From Salvia splendens (Eukaryota > Streptophyta > Magnoliopsida > Lamiales > Lamiaceae): DNA of 64,000 nucleotides. The stretch is taken from the NCBI RefSeq assembly GCF_004379255.2, contig NC_056051.1:25227267-25291266 (forward strand), given 5' to 3'. The notes under the pieces are model-generated. The model was given only the letters and a program-made list of their open reading frames with translations, did not search any database and had not been told where the DNA came from. Below, piece after piece: positions 33,301-46,038 of this stretch; within the stretch, counting starts at the first letter, position 1; every line of letters begins with the position of its first letter. A program made the position numbers and the translations under genes.

Positions 33301-35533
33301 AGGAAGCTTCCCACCTACCTGATATTCTCTCTCATCATCATCACTAATGCTTTATCCGATTCCAAATGCCCGAATCCCACCCTTGCGGAAACCTCAATCT
33401 AATATTTCCATTCACCGATATCCAAAAACCCAAATGCGGACTGTTCATGGTTGATGGCTGCAATCCTCCACACCCAGATCGAAAAGTTCAACTAGACTAT
33501 GAAGGTCTTCGTTTTGATCTGCTAAATATTTCCGAGAACGACATATCAATTCGCGATCGCTGGCTGAATGAGCTCTTGAACCAAAGGAGATATTTAGATC
33601 TCAGAAATTTCAGTCTCCCTAAATCTCCATTTGCTTCGCTCAAACTAATCTCGCCTTATCGCAACTTGTCTTCATGCTTCTATGATTGTAAGGAACGTAC
33701 CAGCAATTCAGTAAGTAATTGCTCGCAATCCACTCTGCTCTATGACTATGAACATGCTCCAAATCGCGATTGTTCAGTGATTCAAGTACCTATAATCGAG
33801 GAGCACGATCCATATTCTAATTTTAGCCTGAGAGATTTAGCTTCTAACTTTACACTAGCGTTTCACGTTTTCGATGATTGTTTGAATTGTCATCATCGCG
33901 GTGTGTTGGTTACTCCAATAGCGCCTTCTACTGCAATGAAGGTATTGATTCATAAGATCTCTCTCTCTCTCTCTCTACCATTACATCTATGCTTTCTACG
34001 GTCGTTACAATTTGCTCACACCTTGATGTTGTTGATTTGTGTGTGTGTGGCATGATAGAACTGATGATACAGTGAGAATAACACATGAACAAATTCATGA
34101 ATCCGAGATGAACGAATCGCATTCAACTAATTTGGTTGTTCATGTGTTTATTCATCTCTGGCTCACGAACTTGTTCATAAATTCTTGTTTGAACCATTCT
34201 CTGTTTCTTGTAAAGTGTACATATCTTCATCTCAATTCTCTCATAATTTTTTTTTCTATGGTGTGACATATGTGTGCAGACAGACATAAGCTGGTGCTGA
34301 TAATAGGTAAAGTTCAACACACATTCATTCTCTTTCTCATTGCCTGTTTAGCATTTTTGGATCTAAACCACGAGTTTTTTTGTTGGTACTCAGCCATATC
34401 TGCGGGTGGATTATTGTTTCTTCAATGCTTGTTGGTCTCCTACATGATCTGGCTGTTGAAGAGAAGGGTCCGTGGGGGCTACGTTCGCGCCTCTAAAATG
34501 TCTATCGAGACCTCAAAATCGGACATCAATGGTGCGAGCTCCTTCTTTGGCATCCCCATCTTCTCTTACACAGAGCTCGAAGCAGCCACCAACAACTTCG
34601 ATCCTTCTAGAGAGCTCGGCGATGGAGGTTTTGGGACAGTATACTATGGTAAGAAATCAACATTCAAGTAGTTTACATAATGTAGTTATAATCTAGTTGT
34701 AGATTGGCTAATGCTCGAGGGCGAAATCAACGTTTTGTGTACTAGGGAAGCTACAAGATGGGAGGGAAGTCGCGATAAAGCGGCTCTACGAGCAGAACTA
34801 CAGAAGAATGGAGCAGTTCATGAACGAGATCGAGATTCTTACGAGTTTAAGGCACCCTAATCTTGTCTGTCTGTATGGCTGTACTTCTAGGAGAAGCCGG
34901 GAGCTTCTGCTCGTGTACGAGTGAGTATGTCTCCAACGGCACTGTGGCTGATCATCTGCACGGCCAGAAAGCCGACGTAGCGCCCCTCCCATGGCCACTC
35001 GGATGAGAATTGCCGTTGAAACTGCAACCGCGTTGGCTTATCTCCACAAGTCTGACATAATCCACCGCGATGTCAAGACAGCCAACATATTACTCGATGA
35101 ACACTATCACGTCAAAGTGGCTGATTTTGGGCTGTCAAGGTTGTTCCCGAACAATGCGAGTCACATCTCAACTGTCCCCGGAGGGACCCCAGGGTACATC
35201 GACCCCGAGTACCATATGTGCTATCAAGTGACGGATAAGAGCAACGTCTACAGCTTCGGTGTTGTCCTCGCTGAGCTTATTTCGTCCATGCCAGCTGTGG
35301 ATATAGGCAGGCGGACAGATGAGATCAACTTGGCCAACTTGGCGCTGACGAGGATACAGAGGGGCACGTTTCATGAGCTCGCCGATCCGTCTCTCGGGTA
35401 TAACCTCGATGCTGAAGTCACCGAGATGATTACCTCGGTCGCGGAGATAGCATTCCGGTGCCTGCAGCTTGAGAAGGAGATGAGGCCTTCAATGGCTGAG
35501 GTGTTGGCTTTTCTCAAAGATATATCTAGCTAA
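33301..35533 (+). pseudogene. LRK10L1-type receptor kinase, multiply frameshifted
   Basis: All four exons are recognisable: ectodomain (to 33941), microexon 34280-34306, transmembrane exon 34394-34648 and kinase exon 34746-35533, with the same phases as the intact gene. Defects: no ATG precedes the signal-peptide remnant (YLIFSLIIITNALS); a 1-nt loss near 33370 (SKCP|ESHPCGNL); a second 1-nt loss near 33900 before the Cys-rich end; a 4-bp tandem duplication GAGTGAGT at 34919-34926 giving a TGA inside LLLVYEYV; and a 1-nt loss near 34998. The last two together restore frame (net +3), so the C-terminal kinase half stays open from 34991. That half has HRDVKTAN and DFGLSRLF, but the subdomain IX Asp is changed (KSNVYSFG instead of KSDVYSFG). 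It also lacks the C-terminal tail of the intact gene. Confidence 0.9.
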
Positions 35534-35891
35534 AAGATGTTATCTAGAGAAAAATATTACTTTTGCAGGAAATGGTTTATACTTTATAGTGTGAGAAGAA
35601 TAGCTTAGGAAACTAGGAATATATACATATATGAGAGAATACATGTAATAAAATTTATGTTCTGGTAAAGAGATTTTTGCATATTAATGAACTTCAGCAA
35701 AAATTAAAAAAAATTAAAAAAAGATCAATAAAAACTCACTTGGGATTTCTGAAACATTACAAGACAAAACCAACATGTCTAATACATCCAACAATGGTAT
35801 ACATACAACAAAGAGAAATTTGCAGTTTGCTTTTTATTGACAACAAAATTGAAGGTGAAAATTCAGCTTTTGGTAAAACAAAATAGATGAG

Positions 35892-38513
35892 CTAATGCCT
35901 AGCAGTGAGCTTATGATCTGTATTATCCAAAGGAATAATAGTTCTTTCTTTAGATGGGTTTACAGATTGTTCTGAATCATCTTCTCTGGAGCTAGTCGAT
36001 CCCTTTGGAGAATTGGCTCCAGAATCCGGTTTGGGGTGAGGTTTCGGATGCTGCTTCTCCTTTGGAGGCGATAGTTGCAGCAAAAATCTGTGTATCATCT
36101 CGTAACTGGTGAATGTAATCACAGCGGATGGAGTTGTTCGTAGGAGATTTGTAGCACAGCCACGATAGAACCCGGCTAGACCTTCCTGTCTGAAAACTTT
36201 CTTGATGCAATCAACGACGCCAGAATACTTTGGCTGAGAGTCCCGCACTTGACCTTGCTCTTGCAGCCTCGAACGGATAACCTAGAGAATGTGCGAGTAT
36301 TCATAAAATATGTATGTTTTCCTCTTTTTTTGACTAGATAAATGTGTAATATTAAGATCATGGAAGGAAACCATACCTCGTGAGGATAAGTTAATAGAGA
36401 GGCAACGACCTTTGAAGATGAGGAGGCAATTGCCAGTTCCCCGGGATTGAGCTCGTTATCGCTTTTATTCCCTTCCAAATAAAGAAACAAAAGGATAACG
36501 AATACGGTTTTAGTTGTTATCCCGTTTATTACCTTCCAAACATGGAAACACAAAGATAATGAATATGCATTCAGTTATATAGTTCCACGCATGAAACCTC
36601 GGCTCAAGTGATGTATATTAACACAGAACGTGTGCACTAGAACATCAAAAGAAGCAGAAATGAAGTGGAAATGTGTTGTCGTACCTCGTTTAGCCAAGTA
36701 GAATTTCATTCTTTCATATGCAGGGAACTGAATAGCTACGTGACTAATTCCAGCCAACGAAGGCAGAAGACCACTGTACAACAAAAGGAGAATTAAATGC
36801 CAATTTACAACGTGAACCCAGATGTTTTGCTCGGCCCTTCTCAGTGGTAGATGATTGTTCAAATTTTTGTGTGTTCAAGCACGAACTAACCTGTACCATC
36901 CTCGGAATCCTTCTTCACGGGCAATTCGACTCAAAGCGGAAAATATATTCTTGTAAGGAACTACACCTGGCCTCATTCCTTGTGTCTAAGAACAGAGATG
37001 AAGTCCAAATTAGTTTCGAGCGAGCCAAAACTAGATGAATATACAAGTCCAAAAGCCAATACTATAAGTGATGCAGCTCACAACAGAATCACAAGATTTA
37101 TGAAATACGGAGTACTACATATTACATGTCGTCACGAATGTGGAATAAGAAGTATTTATCTCAAATATCTGCCCCAACAATACCCAATCCCCCACCAACT
37201 ACATAGCATCCAATTTTATAAACAACATTCCAACCTACTTGAAGTCGGGTCTTAACAACCCACAAAGGATTCGTTGCGATAGATGTTGCAGCACCAGCTC
37301 CTGCGGCAGCTACCATGTTTGAACCAATTGAAAGCTGGTCGCTGTTGTTGCTTCCCTCTGTATAATTGCAAAATATATGTAAGATCATTCCAAAATAGAA
37401 TTTTTTTACATTCTTTATGTACTGCAATTTCTAAAGCTATATGAGACCTACCATATGTATGTAGTAGCTCTTTAAGATGCCCATAAACCGTGAAGTATAC
37501 CTTCAATGATCAATGAGAGATTGTCAATTTTCCTCAAAGATGAAAATTTGTATAAACAGCTGCAACAAGGAATATCATTTTTGCAAGTCAGCGGACGAGT
37601 ATTAAACAAATAGACATATAATCTGATTCGAACATGTGAAGTGTCGTCTTCTTAAAAGACAAAATGATATGGAAAGATCACAGACAAAGAAAACAAGGAC
37701 AATAAAATATTAATCTCAAATATACAAAAAAGCAAGAAATGAGATTCTAAATCACTACTAATGCTATTGAGTAGAACCTCACAGACATGTATGATGTAGC
37801 GAAACTGAATTCGTATAAAGGAGGATTAACAAATACTCCTAGAAAACTGCTTCAGCCATAAATTAAGTCACCACATGCTTCTAATGGTCATCATAACAAA
37901 TACGAATCTATTAAATCAGCATAACTAATATAGCCAAAAATAATAGTGAATTATTGTTACAAAAATGAAACAGGTGAATTCAATGATTGAAAGACACCAC
38001 TCACAGCCCAATTCGGAAGTAATGCCGTCAATGTTGGCGTTAGGCCACGGTAAAGTCCCCTCAAACCTTCGTTTCGAACAATATTTTGCAGGCTCACAAT
38101 GATCACACTACCTAAATTTCACCACAAAAAAACACACATCATAAGCTAATTAAGCAGAGCTGATCTTAGTAAGTTAGTACTATAACTTAACCTTTTCAAA
38201 CAAAACCTAAAAATCACAAGATTTCAAACCTTTACGACCAGAGGGCTGCATTTCAGGGAGGCCATGGACTTGAAGCCTCGTCTTTATCACATCCAAGGGG
38301 CACACGAATGTAGCTGCTATTGCCCCTAAAAATTCAATCAAGTAAAACAATTAACACCAAATCCATCAATCATCACCAGATCAAACACAAAAACACAAAT
38401 TCGAATTTCAGCGAGTGTAAATTACTGAAACAATTACCCGCAGAGGCACCGGCGGAGGCGTCAAAAATGACCTCCTTCGCGCTACGGTGGTCGCACGGCG
38501 CGGCGGCGACCAT
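35892..38513 (-). CDS. Mitochondrial carrier family protein, NAD+ transporter-like (NDT1/NDT2 type)
   Basis: Nine exons: 38513-38438, 38325-38230, 38111-38005, 37500-37452, 37357-37239, 36985-36891, 36773-36685, 36471-36377 and 36281-35892; 1116 nt, 371 residues, all GT-AG and in frame. Three carrier repeats are visible, each with its signature: [20 protein letters not shown] and PHEVIRSRLQ, plus the matching [17 protein letters not shown] and EGLAGFYRG loops. [34 protein letters not shown] and [18 protein letters not shown] match the plant NDT carriers that move NAD+ into plastids or mitochondria in exchange for ADP/AMP; substrate is inferred from family likeness. The hydrophilic Pro/Lys/Ser-rich tail (last 50 residues) is typical of NDT2-like members. 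An in-frame TAG lies 6 nt before the ATG, fixing the start. Confidence 0.9.
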
Positions 38514-39109
38514 TTTCTAGGGTTTACTCCGACGAACAAAAACTTGAGCTATGAGGTATTCGATCAACCTTCACAAAATTCCACCTTCAGCTACAAATAT
38601 GCATATATGTCTAAATTAAACATATATATGGACAAATGGAGGTTGAATTGGGGCGCTGTTGACACTCCAGTTGGAAGGAATTGGTATGCGTTTCGACCAA
38701 AATTGACCGTGTCTGAAGGGAATGCAATTGAATTTCTAGGGTTTTTCTTCTTCAGTTGATATTTTAACGCGAATCGAGAGTGGGATCCATTGAAGCGATG
38801 CTCTCGGGAAATTACGAAAAAGGAAATTACTGCTAATCGCAACAAAGTCTCATAATTTTAGGGGAAAATTCAATTTTTTGCATCTGGATTTTCCAAGCGG
38901 GAATCAGAATCTACATCTACTTATCTTGTTACATAGTGTAGAATATCTGGATTTGTCTTTTTTAAAAACTCACTTTTTTATTTCTTTCAATTGAATAAAT
39001 AAATCTCACTTTATAATTGAAAAATATATTCCAGAATATAACCGTATATCATGTGAGCCATACCAATATTGGCCGGCTGGATTGAGGATTCGTGGAGAAA
39101 CTCGATTAA
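38514..39109. other. 5' flank of the carrier gene
   Basis: Promoter and leader of the minus-strand carrier gene. No other feature recognised. Confidence 0.4.
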
Positions 39110-39323
39110 GATCATTTTCAACTATACTCCAAAAATCATTTTCAACTATACTCCAAAAATGAATTTTGATGACACGTAGAAATCTTCTATAATCATACGT
39201 CAAACGCAAACTCATTTTTAGTATTTTTTGTGAAACAACAGCAAATATGGTGTTACTGTAAAAATTTTGTGAGATAAAAACTCAAAAAGAGTTTGAATTT
39301 GGTGTAAATGGTTGGAGATGGTC
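39110..39323. mobile_element. Small PIF/Harbinger-like MITE (214 bp)
   Basis: Ends GATCATTTTCAACTATACTCC and, inverted, GACCATCTCCAACCATT, flanked by TAA repeats (39107-39109, 39324-39326). It contains a 24-bp internal tandem duplication ('atcattttcaactatactcc' unit) at its left end. Confidence 0.72.
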
Positions 39324-39676
39324 TAACAAGCGAGTCTGATTGGTGAATACCATCATTTTTTATTTTATTAAATAAAAGGCCAAGTTCGATTCATTTACTA
39401 TCTGATTGAGTATTGGACTTGTTTTTTTTATGAAATTAATTTTTGCTTTCTAGTTAAAAAAATATACTCGGGATTCAATTTAGGCTTGTAGACGAGGCAT
39501 GAACCGATCCGAATGTTAGCAGGCTTGATTGAAGATTCGTGAACAATTTACTAATTAATGAGTTTTCAAACATGCTCACAAGTCCAATGAACAAAATACC
39601 AATATGAGCTCAAGATCGGCTCATTTGCAGTGTGCGGAAGAAAACAGTCATTTAACCATTAAAATGGTAAGTTCTC

Positions 39677-39846
39677 GCTAATAAGTTGTAGCGCAGTGGG
39701 TAGCATGAAATTGTGGTGATTTTGTGGTCACGAGTTCAAACCCCGCTGAAAAACTTTCGATCTTAATCTGCGAATCCGGTCGAGCAGAAATAGTCGATTC
39801 TATCAAAGACAAATTCGGTACACATGTATTCAAACCCAAAAAATTA
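39677..39846 (+). mobile_element. tRNA-derived SINE with 10-bp target duplication
   Basis: Flanked by GTAAGTTCTC on both sides (39667-39676 and 39847-39856). Internal RNA polymerase III promoter: A box TAGCGCAGTGGG (about 39689-39700) and B box GAGTTCAAACC (39732-39742). The body is about 170 bp and ends in an A-rich ACCCAAAAAATTA tail. It does not fold as an intact tRNA. Confidence 0.85.
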
Positions 39847-39856
39847 GTAAGTTCTC

Positions 39857-41093
39857 ATAGAGTTTAATGTATAAAATTTGGCATTCTGAGTATTTTACTT
39901 TCTACGGCGTATAATAATAAAGATTGCTATACTTGTGAAAATATTAGAACACATAATTTAGATAATTTAATTAGCCCATTTACAATGAATTGGGCCCTAC
40001 ATTTCCCACATAGGCCCAGTATTATTGATCCATTTGGGCCTACTTAGCGCCGTACAGCTAAAAATGAGATGACAAAAATAAAGGAAAAAAAAAGAAAACG
40101 AAAGGGAAAAGGAAAGGTGAGCTGAATGCAGCTGTTTCTTTACAAAACAATATAACTACAATTGTTGATTAATATGTTTCCAAAATTATATGATCAAAAC
40201 TATGATATGACACAAATTTATCAATCTCAAATTTAATTAGTTAAATAATAGCTTCACCGCCACCTGTCACACAAAACCTCAAAATGTTTATCTCTGCAAA
40301 TGATATCTTTGTTAGCCTGTATTGCTGATCTGTATTCACTTATAAAGAACTAATCAATTCTCATTACTCAACACGTTAAGTTTGATTGTGGAATGTTTTT
40401 TCTGTTTCATTAAGTAATTAAAAATTAGTTCTTGATGATTGGAGGGGCCTTGCACTTACAGTTCATTCCTTGTCATCAATCCGCGTTTGGTCCATTTCCA
40501 TGTGAATTTCGCTTCATATTCCTTCAATTTTTCTTGTGGATTTGTTTGATTTTCCAGTCACCATCAGATCCCTCTGCATATTGCCACTCTCTTTTGCTGA
40601 ATTAAAGAAAAAAACACAGTGCACACACTGGAAGTCTTCCTGTCTTCTTTTTAGGTAATCCCAAGTTTCCTTTCTTGTTGGAATCTTTTACATTTCCTCT
40701 TCAATTCATTGCTGTGTTGTTGAGATTTGAGATCTTATTTTGATTGTGTTGTGTATTTGGCCACAATTTGTGATTGCAGGTTAAGAAGTTCTGAATTTGA
40801 AGGGGTTTTGTTTCTCTGCTGAAAAGATTGGGTTTTGTTGAAGTTGGGTTGGAGATATAGTGTTTATCTCTTTGTGGGTGTTTTGGGGTTTTATTGTTTG
40901 TGGTTTGTGTGTGTGAATTTCACCTTTCTTGGAGAAAAAAAAGTGAAAAGGGCTGTGGAGATTGAAGTCGAGTCTTGTTTAGTGGATATGATGGTGGGGA
41001 TCGGGGTGATTCGAATGTTATCTGCGATCTGAAGAAGGTTTGAAGTTCTGTTAATTAGTTGAGCTCGAAGATAAAGAGCTGTGGGATTTAGTT
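39857..41093 (+). promoter_or_regulatory. 5' flank and spliced leader of the PP2C gene
   Basis: A probable leader intron runs 40655-40779 (TTTTTAG|GTAATC ... GATTGCAG|G), giving a spliced 5' UTR. The frame at 40835-41032 starts with TTG, not ATG, so it is not a normal upstream ORF. 39857-40300 shows nothing further. Confidence 0.5.
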
Positions 41094-43854
41094 ATGGGGT
41101 CGAGGGGGGATGGATATGAACACCATGATCTTGTGCCATTAGCTGCACTGATCAATAGGGAGCTGAAGAATGAGAAAATGGAGAGGCCCGCGGTGAGATA
41201 TGGCTCTGCAGCTCAGTCGAGAAAAGGGGAGGATTATTTCTTGATGAAGACTGATTGCCAGAGAGTTGCTGGAAATCCATCAACGTCATTCTCTGTTTTT
41301 GGAGTATGTGATCCATTTATTTGTCTCAGTTTTATGAAGTGATGATTGTGTTTGATCAATTGCTTTTGTTTTAATGAGCAAAATCTGTTTGAGATTCAGT
41401 TTGTTGGAGAATCTACTATCGTTGGTTTGTCTTGTCCTAATAAAGAGGTTGTCGATGAAACTTAGGGTCTATTAGCTCAGTTCAGTTGATAATTGATAGA
41501 GATCTTTTAATAAATGATTGGATTTTGGAGTTGTTCTATCAATTTGTGGATTTGGAGTGTCGGAGAATTTACTATCTTTAATTCGTTGCGTGTAATAAAA
41601 GGTTGTCGATGCAAGTTAAGGTCTAACTAAGTTTTGGAGTTTTGCTGATGATTTTTGAAAAAAAGTTCGTTTTGTATAATGGAAGTTATTCTATCAATTT
41701 GTGGATTTGGTGTGTCGGAGAATTTACCATCTTTAATTCGTTGCGTCCAATAAAAGGTGGCTGATGAAACATCGGGTCTATTAGCACAGTTTTGGAGTTT
41801 TGCTGATGATTCTTGAATAAAATCTTTTAATAGATTATTGGCTTTGTTTGATGAGATTTAATCTATCAATTTGTAGATTTTCGATGGGCATAATGGGAGT
41901 GCAGCTGCAATATTTTCGAGAGACCATTTGTTAAACTACGTGTTAAATGCTATGCCTTGTGGACTTGGACGGGATGAATGGCTACATGCTTTACCTAGAG
42001 CTTTGGTTGCCGGCTTTGTTAAAACCGACAAGGAATTTCAGGCCAAAGGCACGGACCCTGCACTTTTTAACTGATTTTTTGATCTGTCGAAGACTTATTT
42101 TTACGTGCTTAAATAAATAACTGAATCTCGTCGCCTATGCAGGAAAGACTTCTGGAACTACAGCTACATTTGTAATTATTGACGGGTGGACAGTTACTGT
42201 CGCATCTGTTGGAGATTCGCGCTGCGTTTTAGATGCTCAGGGTGGCGGCGGTGTTTCCATCTTGACCGTTGATCATAGACTTGAAGAAAATGCAGAGGAG
42301 TTAGTTCCTTTTCTCCGAGTGTTATGTTAATTTCTTGCTTTTCGAATACTTCTCTCACTGAAAATCTGACCGCTTTGTAAACTTACAGAAGAGAGCGTGT
42401 CACAGCCAGTGGAGGCGAAGTGGGGAGGCTTAGCATTTTTGGCGGGACTGAGGTATGATCCGCATCCGTATATTCTAGAAAGCCTCGTTATTGGATTGAG
42501 GAGAAATAGTAATTTTCTCGCCTTCATTGCCTCTTCAGATTGGTCCTCTTCGTTGTTGGCCAGGCGGTTTGTGTCTTTCTCGATCAATTGGTGACATGGA
42601 TGTGGGCGAATTTATCGTTCCAATACCCTATGTGAAGCAAGTAAAGGTAGCTTTTATACCTCTTTAGTACTTTCTTGTTTTACCATGACAAATTTCTTTT
42701 CGAAACGACTGACTCTGTTCGTTTACATGAAGCTATCAAGTAAAGGCGGAAGGCTGATAATCGCCTCTGATGGCGTCTGGGATGCATTGTCATCAGAAAT
42801 GGCTGCAAAATCGTGCCATGGATTGCCTGCGGAGCTTGCTGCTCGTCTAGTGGTGAAGGTACCGATTACCGAACTCATAAAAGCCCTTCGTCTTTATTTT
42901 ACATGAATCTTCTCTTTTGGCTATACGACAATGAAAATTGTTAGTTTTACCATAAAGAGAAGATTCGTGTAAATCTCAATTTACATGAATCTTCTTATCT
43001 TCGCCATAATCTCTTTACGGCATTCCAATATCTCAATGCATCAAAATGGTATTGTATAGGAAACGTTGAGGGCACGTGGGCTCAAGGATGACACGACTTG
43101 CATAGTCGTCGATATAATTCCTCCGGACAACAACAAACTGCCGCCTTCTCCTCCGCCCGAGAAACACAACAAGCTCAAGGCCTTGTTTTTCAGGAAAAAA
43201 TCTTGGAAATCCAACAAATTAGCAAAGAAGCTATCTGCGGTGGGTATCGTTGAAGAGCTATTCGAAGAAGGATCAGCAATGCTTGCTGAAAGGTCAGTAT
43301 ACAGCCTAAAAACCCGTTTCCTTACCGTATAGTTGAGTTAATATGTTTTCCTAAGGATTTGATGTTCAAACGAGCTCAAAATTTTTCGATCCATCAAATC
43401 ATGTGATGATTAGCATATCAAATTATCTTGGTATTTTGTGTGAATTCCGTACAATAGAAAGAAAGTTGTCGTTTTGAAATTTCGATCTCAAAATTTAGAA
43501 AATTTAGTATCCATCTTATTTTTTTTCTGCATCCGCCCCTATTTGGAAATGCGAAGACCTCATAAAATACGGGTCAATATTAATACTAATATGTGAAGTT
43601 GTACAAAATCTTGATCTTATTTCTTCAAAAATGGCAGACTTGGAAACGACGAACCAACTGCGCAGACGGGCGGTCTTTTTACGTGCGCCGTTTGCCAAGC
43701 TGACCTGGCGCCGAACGAGGGAGTCTCGGTTCACGCTGGCTCGATATTCTCGGTGAGTTCGAAGCCATGGCAAGGCCCGTTCCTCTGCTCCGACTGCCGG
43801 GATAAGAAGGATGCGATGGAAGGGAAGAGACCGAGTGGAGTTAGAGTAGTATAG
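41094..43854 (+). CDS. Protein phosphatase 2C (PP2C5/12/15-like), eight exons
   Basis: A metal-dependent Ser/Thr phosphatase of 428 residues. Exons: 41094-41303, 41877-42048, 42143-42299, 42389-42452, 42539-42646, 42733-42858, 43060-43292 and 43638-43854 (1287 nt, frame kept throughout). PP2C motifs in order: GSAAQSRKGEDYF, IFDGHNGSAAA (metal-binding Asp and Gly), SGTTATFVII, VASVGDSRCVLD, VDHRLEENAEE, VTASGGEV, GGLCLSRSIGDMDVG, RLIIASDGVWDAL and LKDDTTCIVVDI. A basic linker leads to a Cys-rich tail (FTCAVCQADLAPNEG ... FLCSDCRDKKDAMEGKRPSG) with two C-x2-C pairs, found in a small plant PP2C subgroup. Intron 2 has a GC donor (AAAG|GCACGG) instead of GT; the exon join QAKGKTSGTT fits the family. 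Catalytic residues are present, so it is probably active; substrates are unknown. Confidence 0.92.
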
Positions 43855-44361
43855 GTTAGCTCATCTTGTTCAATTGCTTCCATTCTTTTGTTCTCGTTGC
43901 TGCTCCTTCTATTGCTCTTCCTTAATTAGGTGATTGTTTTGGATATCGAATATTGAAATCGATAATATTTTGTGTAGTTAATTCATTGTTTAAATAGGAA
44001 CAAAACGAGTGCATTCTTTTGTTAACATATTGGAAATGAAATTCGGTGATCACTGATTAGTATTTATAATAAATAAATTTGAAGATTTCCTTCCATTTTC
44101 AGTCGTGGTATGCATATGGTTTAGAATTTCGGATTTTAAATGGAAATTCTGCAATTTTTGGTGTATTTTTTGTCATATTTTATTTTGCACTCAACCTGTT
44201 CGACATAAGTCCCAATAGAGATTGTGCTGCCTAAACCTGTTCGATGAAACTTCTAATCTAGCTAAGTGGAATTCCTTCAAATTTTCTTAACACTGACACT
44301 TGGAATGAAATATTGCCACACTAGATACTTCACATTTCAACATAAATATACAAGCAAAATT
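43855..44361. other. 3' flanks of PP2C and kinase genes
   Basis: Convergent 3' ends. 44215-44361 resembles the 3' flank of the other minus-strand kinase modules. No gene. Confidence 0.4.
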
Positions 44362-45609
44362 CTAGAAAGATTCAGAAGTTGAATAGGATGGTGGTGCTCT
44401 CGGGGGTGAATATAGGTAAGGCTTAGGTGGAACCTCCAATGAGCCGAGTTTCCCTTCCAACATCTCTACCACCCTCGTCATCGATGGTCGGTCTTTAGGG
44501 TTTGTCTGAATGCACCACAACCCGATAACGATCATGTTTCTCTTAACAGGCAGGTTTCCGTCTTCAACATCCCTTTCTGCATTATTCACCTCCATCTGCT
44601 TGTAGAGATAGTTTGGGAAGTATATTTCACTTGTACGATCTACATCTCTTGGATCAACGGTCGTCCTTCCTCCAACCATTTCCAAAACCAACATCCCATA
44701 ACTATACACGTCAGACTTGTAAGAGACTTCTCCTAAGCTTCTAGAAAACACTTCAGGGGCAATGTACCCTATTGTTCCTCTTGCCACTAACATGGAGAGT
44801 ATGCTCGATCTATTCGGACATAGTTTAGCAAGCCCAAAATCGGATATTTTAGGACACAATTCCTTATCTAGAAGAATGTTCTGAGGCTTGATGTCCAAAT
44901 GCAAAATCCTCGTACTACAGCCTTGGTGCAAGTACTCCAACCCTCGAGCTATCCCAAGAGCGATCTCAAACAACTTATCCCATCCCAACGTACACTCTAG
45001 AGATGAGGAAGCATTATTGCCAATGAACTTTTCAAGAGAACCATTAGGCATGAAGTTGTAAATGAGAGCTCTTCTCGAACCTTCATAACAAAACCCCAAC
45101 AGTGACACAATATTAACGTGGGAAGTTCTGCTAATACTGGCGACCTCATTCATGAAATCTTCCCCGTTTCCATTTGATTCATTCAAGACTTTCACTGCCA
45201 CCAGACAACCGTCGGGAAACTGCCCTTTATAAACGCTGCCAAATCCTCCTCTTCCTAAATTTTCACTAAATGAATTGGTCATTTTCTTGATGCTGGAGTA
45301 TTTGTATCTCATTGGTACAAGATTTCCATTGTCCTTTAGAAAGAGTTCGATGTCTCTATCGCGATCTTGCTTTGCCCTTGCACGCTTCCTCTGAATGCTA
45401 ACAAATACAATTACCAAAGAGGATGCAAGTGTGGCTATGGTAATACCACCTGTTGAAGTAAAAAATCAGTTCAGATGAATCTCAGATGAAATGGAGATAC
45501 TGTTAATGAATTTCAGAAGAGAGTCGAAAAAAAGATTACCGATCATCATAATTGGTTTGAATTAGTAATGACATACCTATGAAAACGATCTTTCTAAGCC
45601 TCGTCTTTC
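44362..45609 (-). CDS. LRK10L2-type kinase module without ectodomain
   Basis: Two exons are visible: a 33-nt microexon 45609-45577 and the transmembrane/kinase exon 45449-44362. The transmembrane segment is ITIATLASSLVIVFVSI followed by QRKRARAKQ. The kinase has [20 protein letters not shown], the non-RD loop HLDIKPQN (Leu in place of Arg), ISDFGLAKLC, GTIGYIAPEVF, KSDVYSYGMLVLEM, and ends STSESF. It is fully open, but no group B ectodomain exon lies upstream: the nearest sequence is a short group A ectodomain piece on the opposite strand (45941-46038), apparently left by a local inversion. Without that exon there is no ATG before the transmembrane segment. It may be a 5'-truncated gene or use an exon not recognised here. 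Confidence 0.75.
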
Positions 45610-45940
45610 CTGCAAACAAATTTATCATTAGCCTTCAAATCTGAGGTTAAACAACAAGAAAACTGAAAACAGATACTTTCTACTATACTGATCAACCTAG
45701 AGATTCATGCTTTCCACGCCATGAAAAGTATATGAGACTTGATAAGATATAGTGGAATTTGTGGTTGGAGATGGTTCATTTCCGAACTTTTCTTAAAGTC
45801 ATAACACAATAACTATATCAATTCGCAGATACATAAATATAAGTTGACATTACAAAATATAGTTCCTGACTCAATATCAAAGAAGAACAAATACCGAGAT
45901 ACTGATATGATTTTCAGTTCTCAAAGTTCTCATTTTAAAA

Positions 45941-46038
45941 AGTGTGATAACTGCTGATTTTACACTAGAATGGGATGTTTCTGAAGAATGTGTTAGTTGT
46001 TTCAAAGAAGGGGGGCAGTGTTTCACTGCCAACAATAA
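45941..46038 (+). pseudogene. Fragment of an LRK10L1-type ectodomain, inverted
   Basis: About 33 codons on the plus strand read SVITADFTLEWDVSEECVSCF, then KEGGQCFTANN, the WAK_assoc end of a group A ectodomain. It matches the minus-strand copy at 56327-56419. Beyond ACAATAA the similarity jumps to sequence near 56215, consistent with loss of the piece between two AATAA repeats. Confidence 0.85.

Noticed and set aside
39661..39760. Functional tRNA gene
   Set aside because: A and B boxes are present but no cloverleaf with paired acceptor ends forms; target duplications identify it as a SINE.
40835..41032. Possible upstream ORF of the PP2C gene
   Set aside because: The frame starts with TTG, not ATG.
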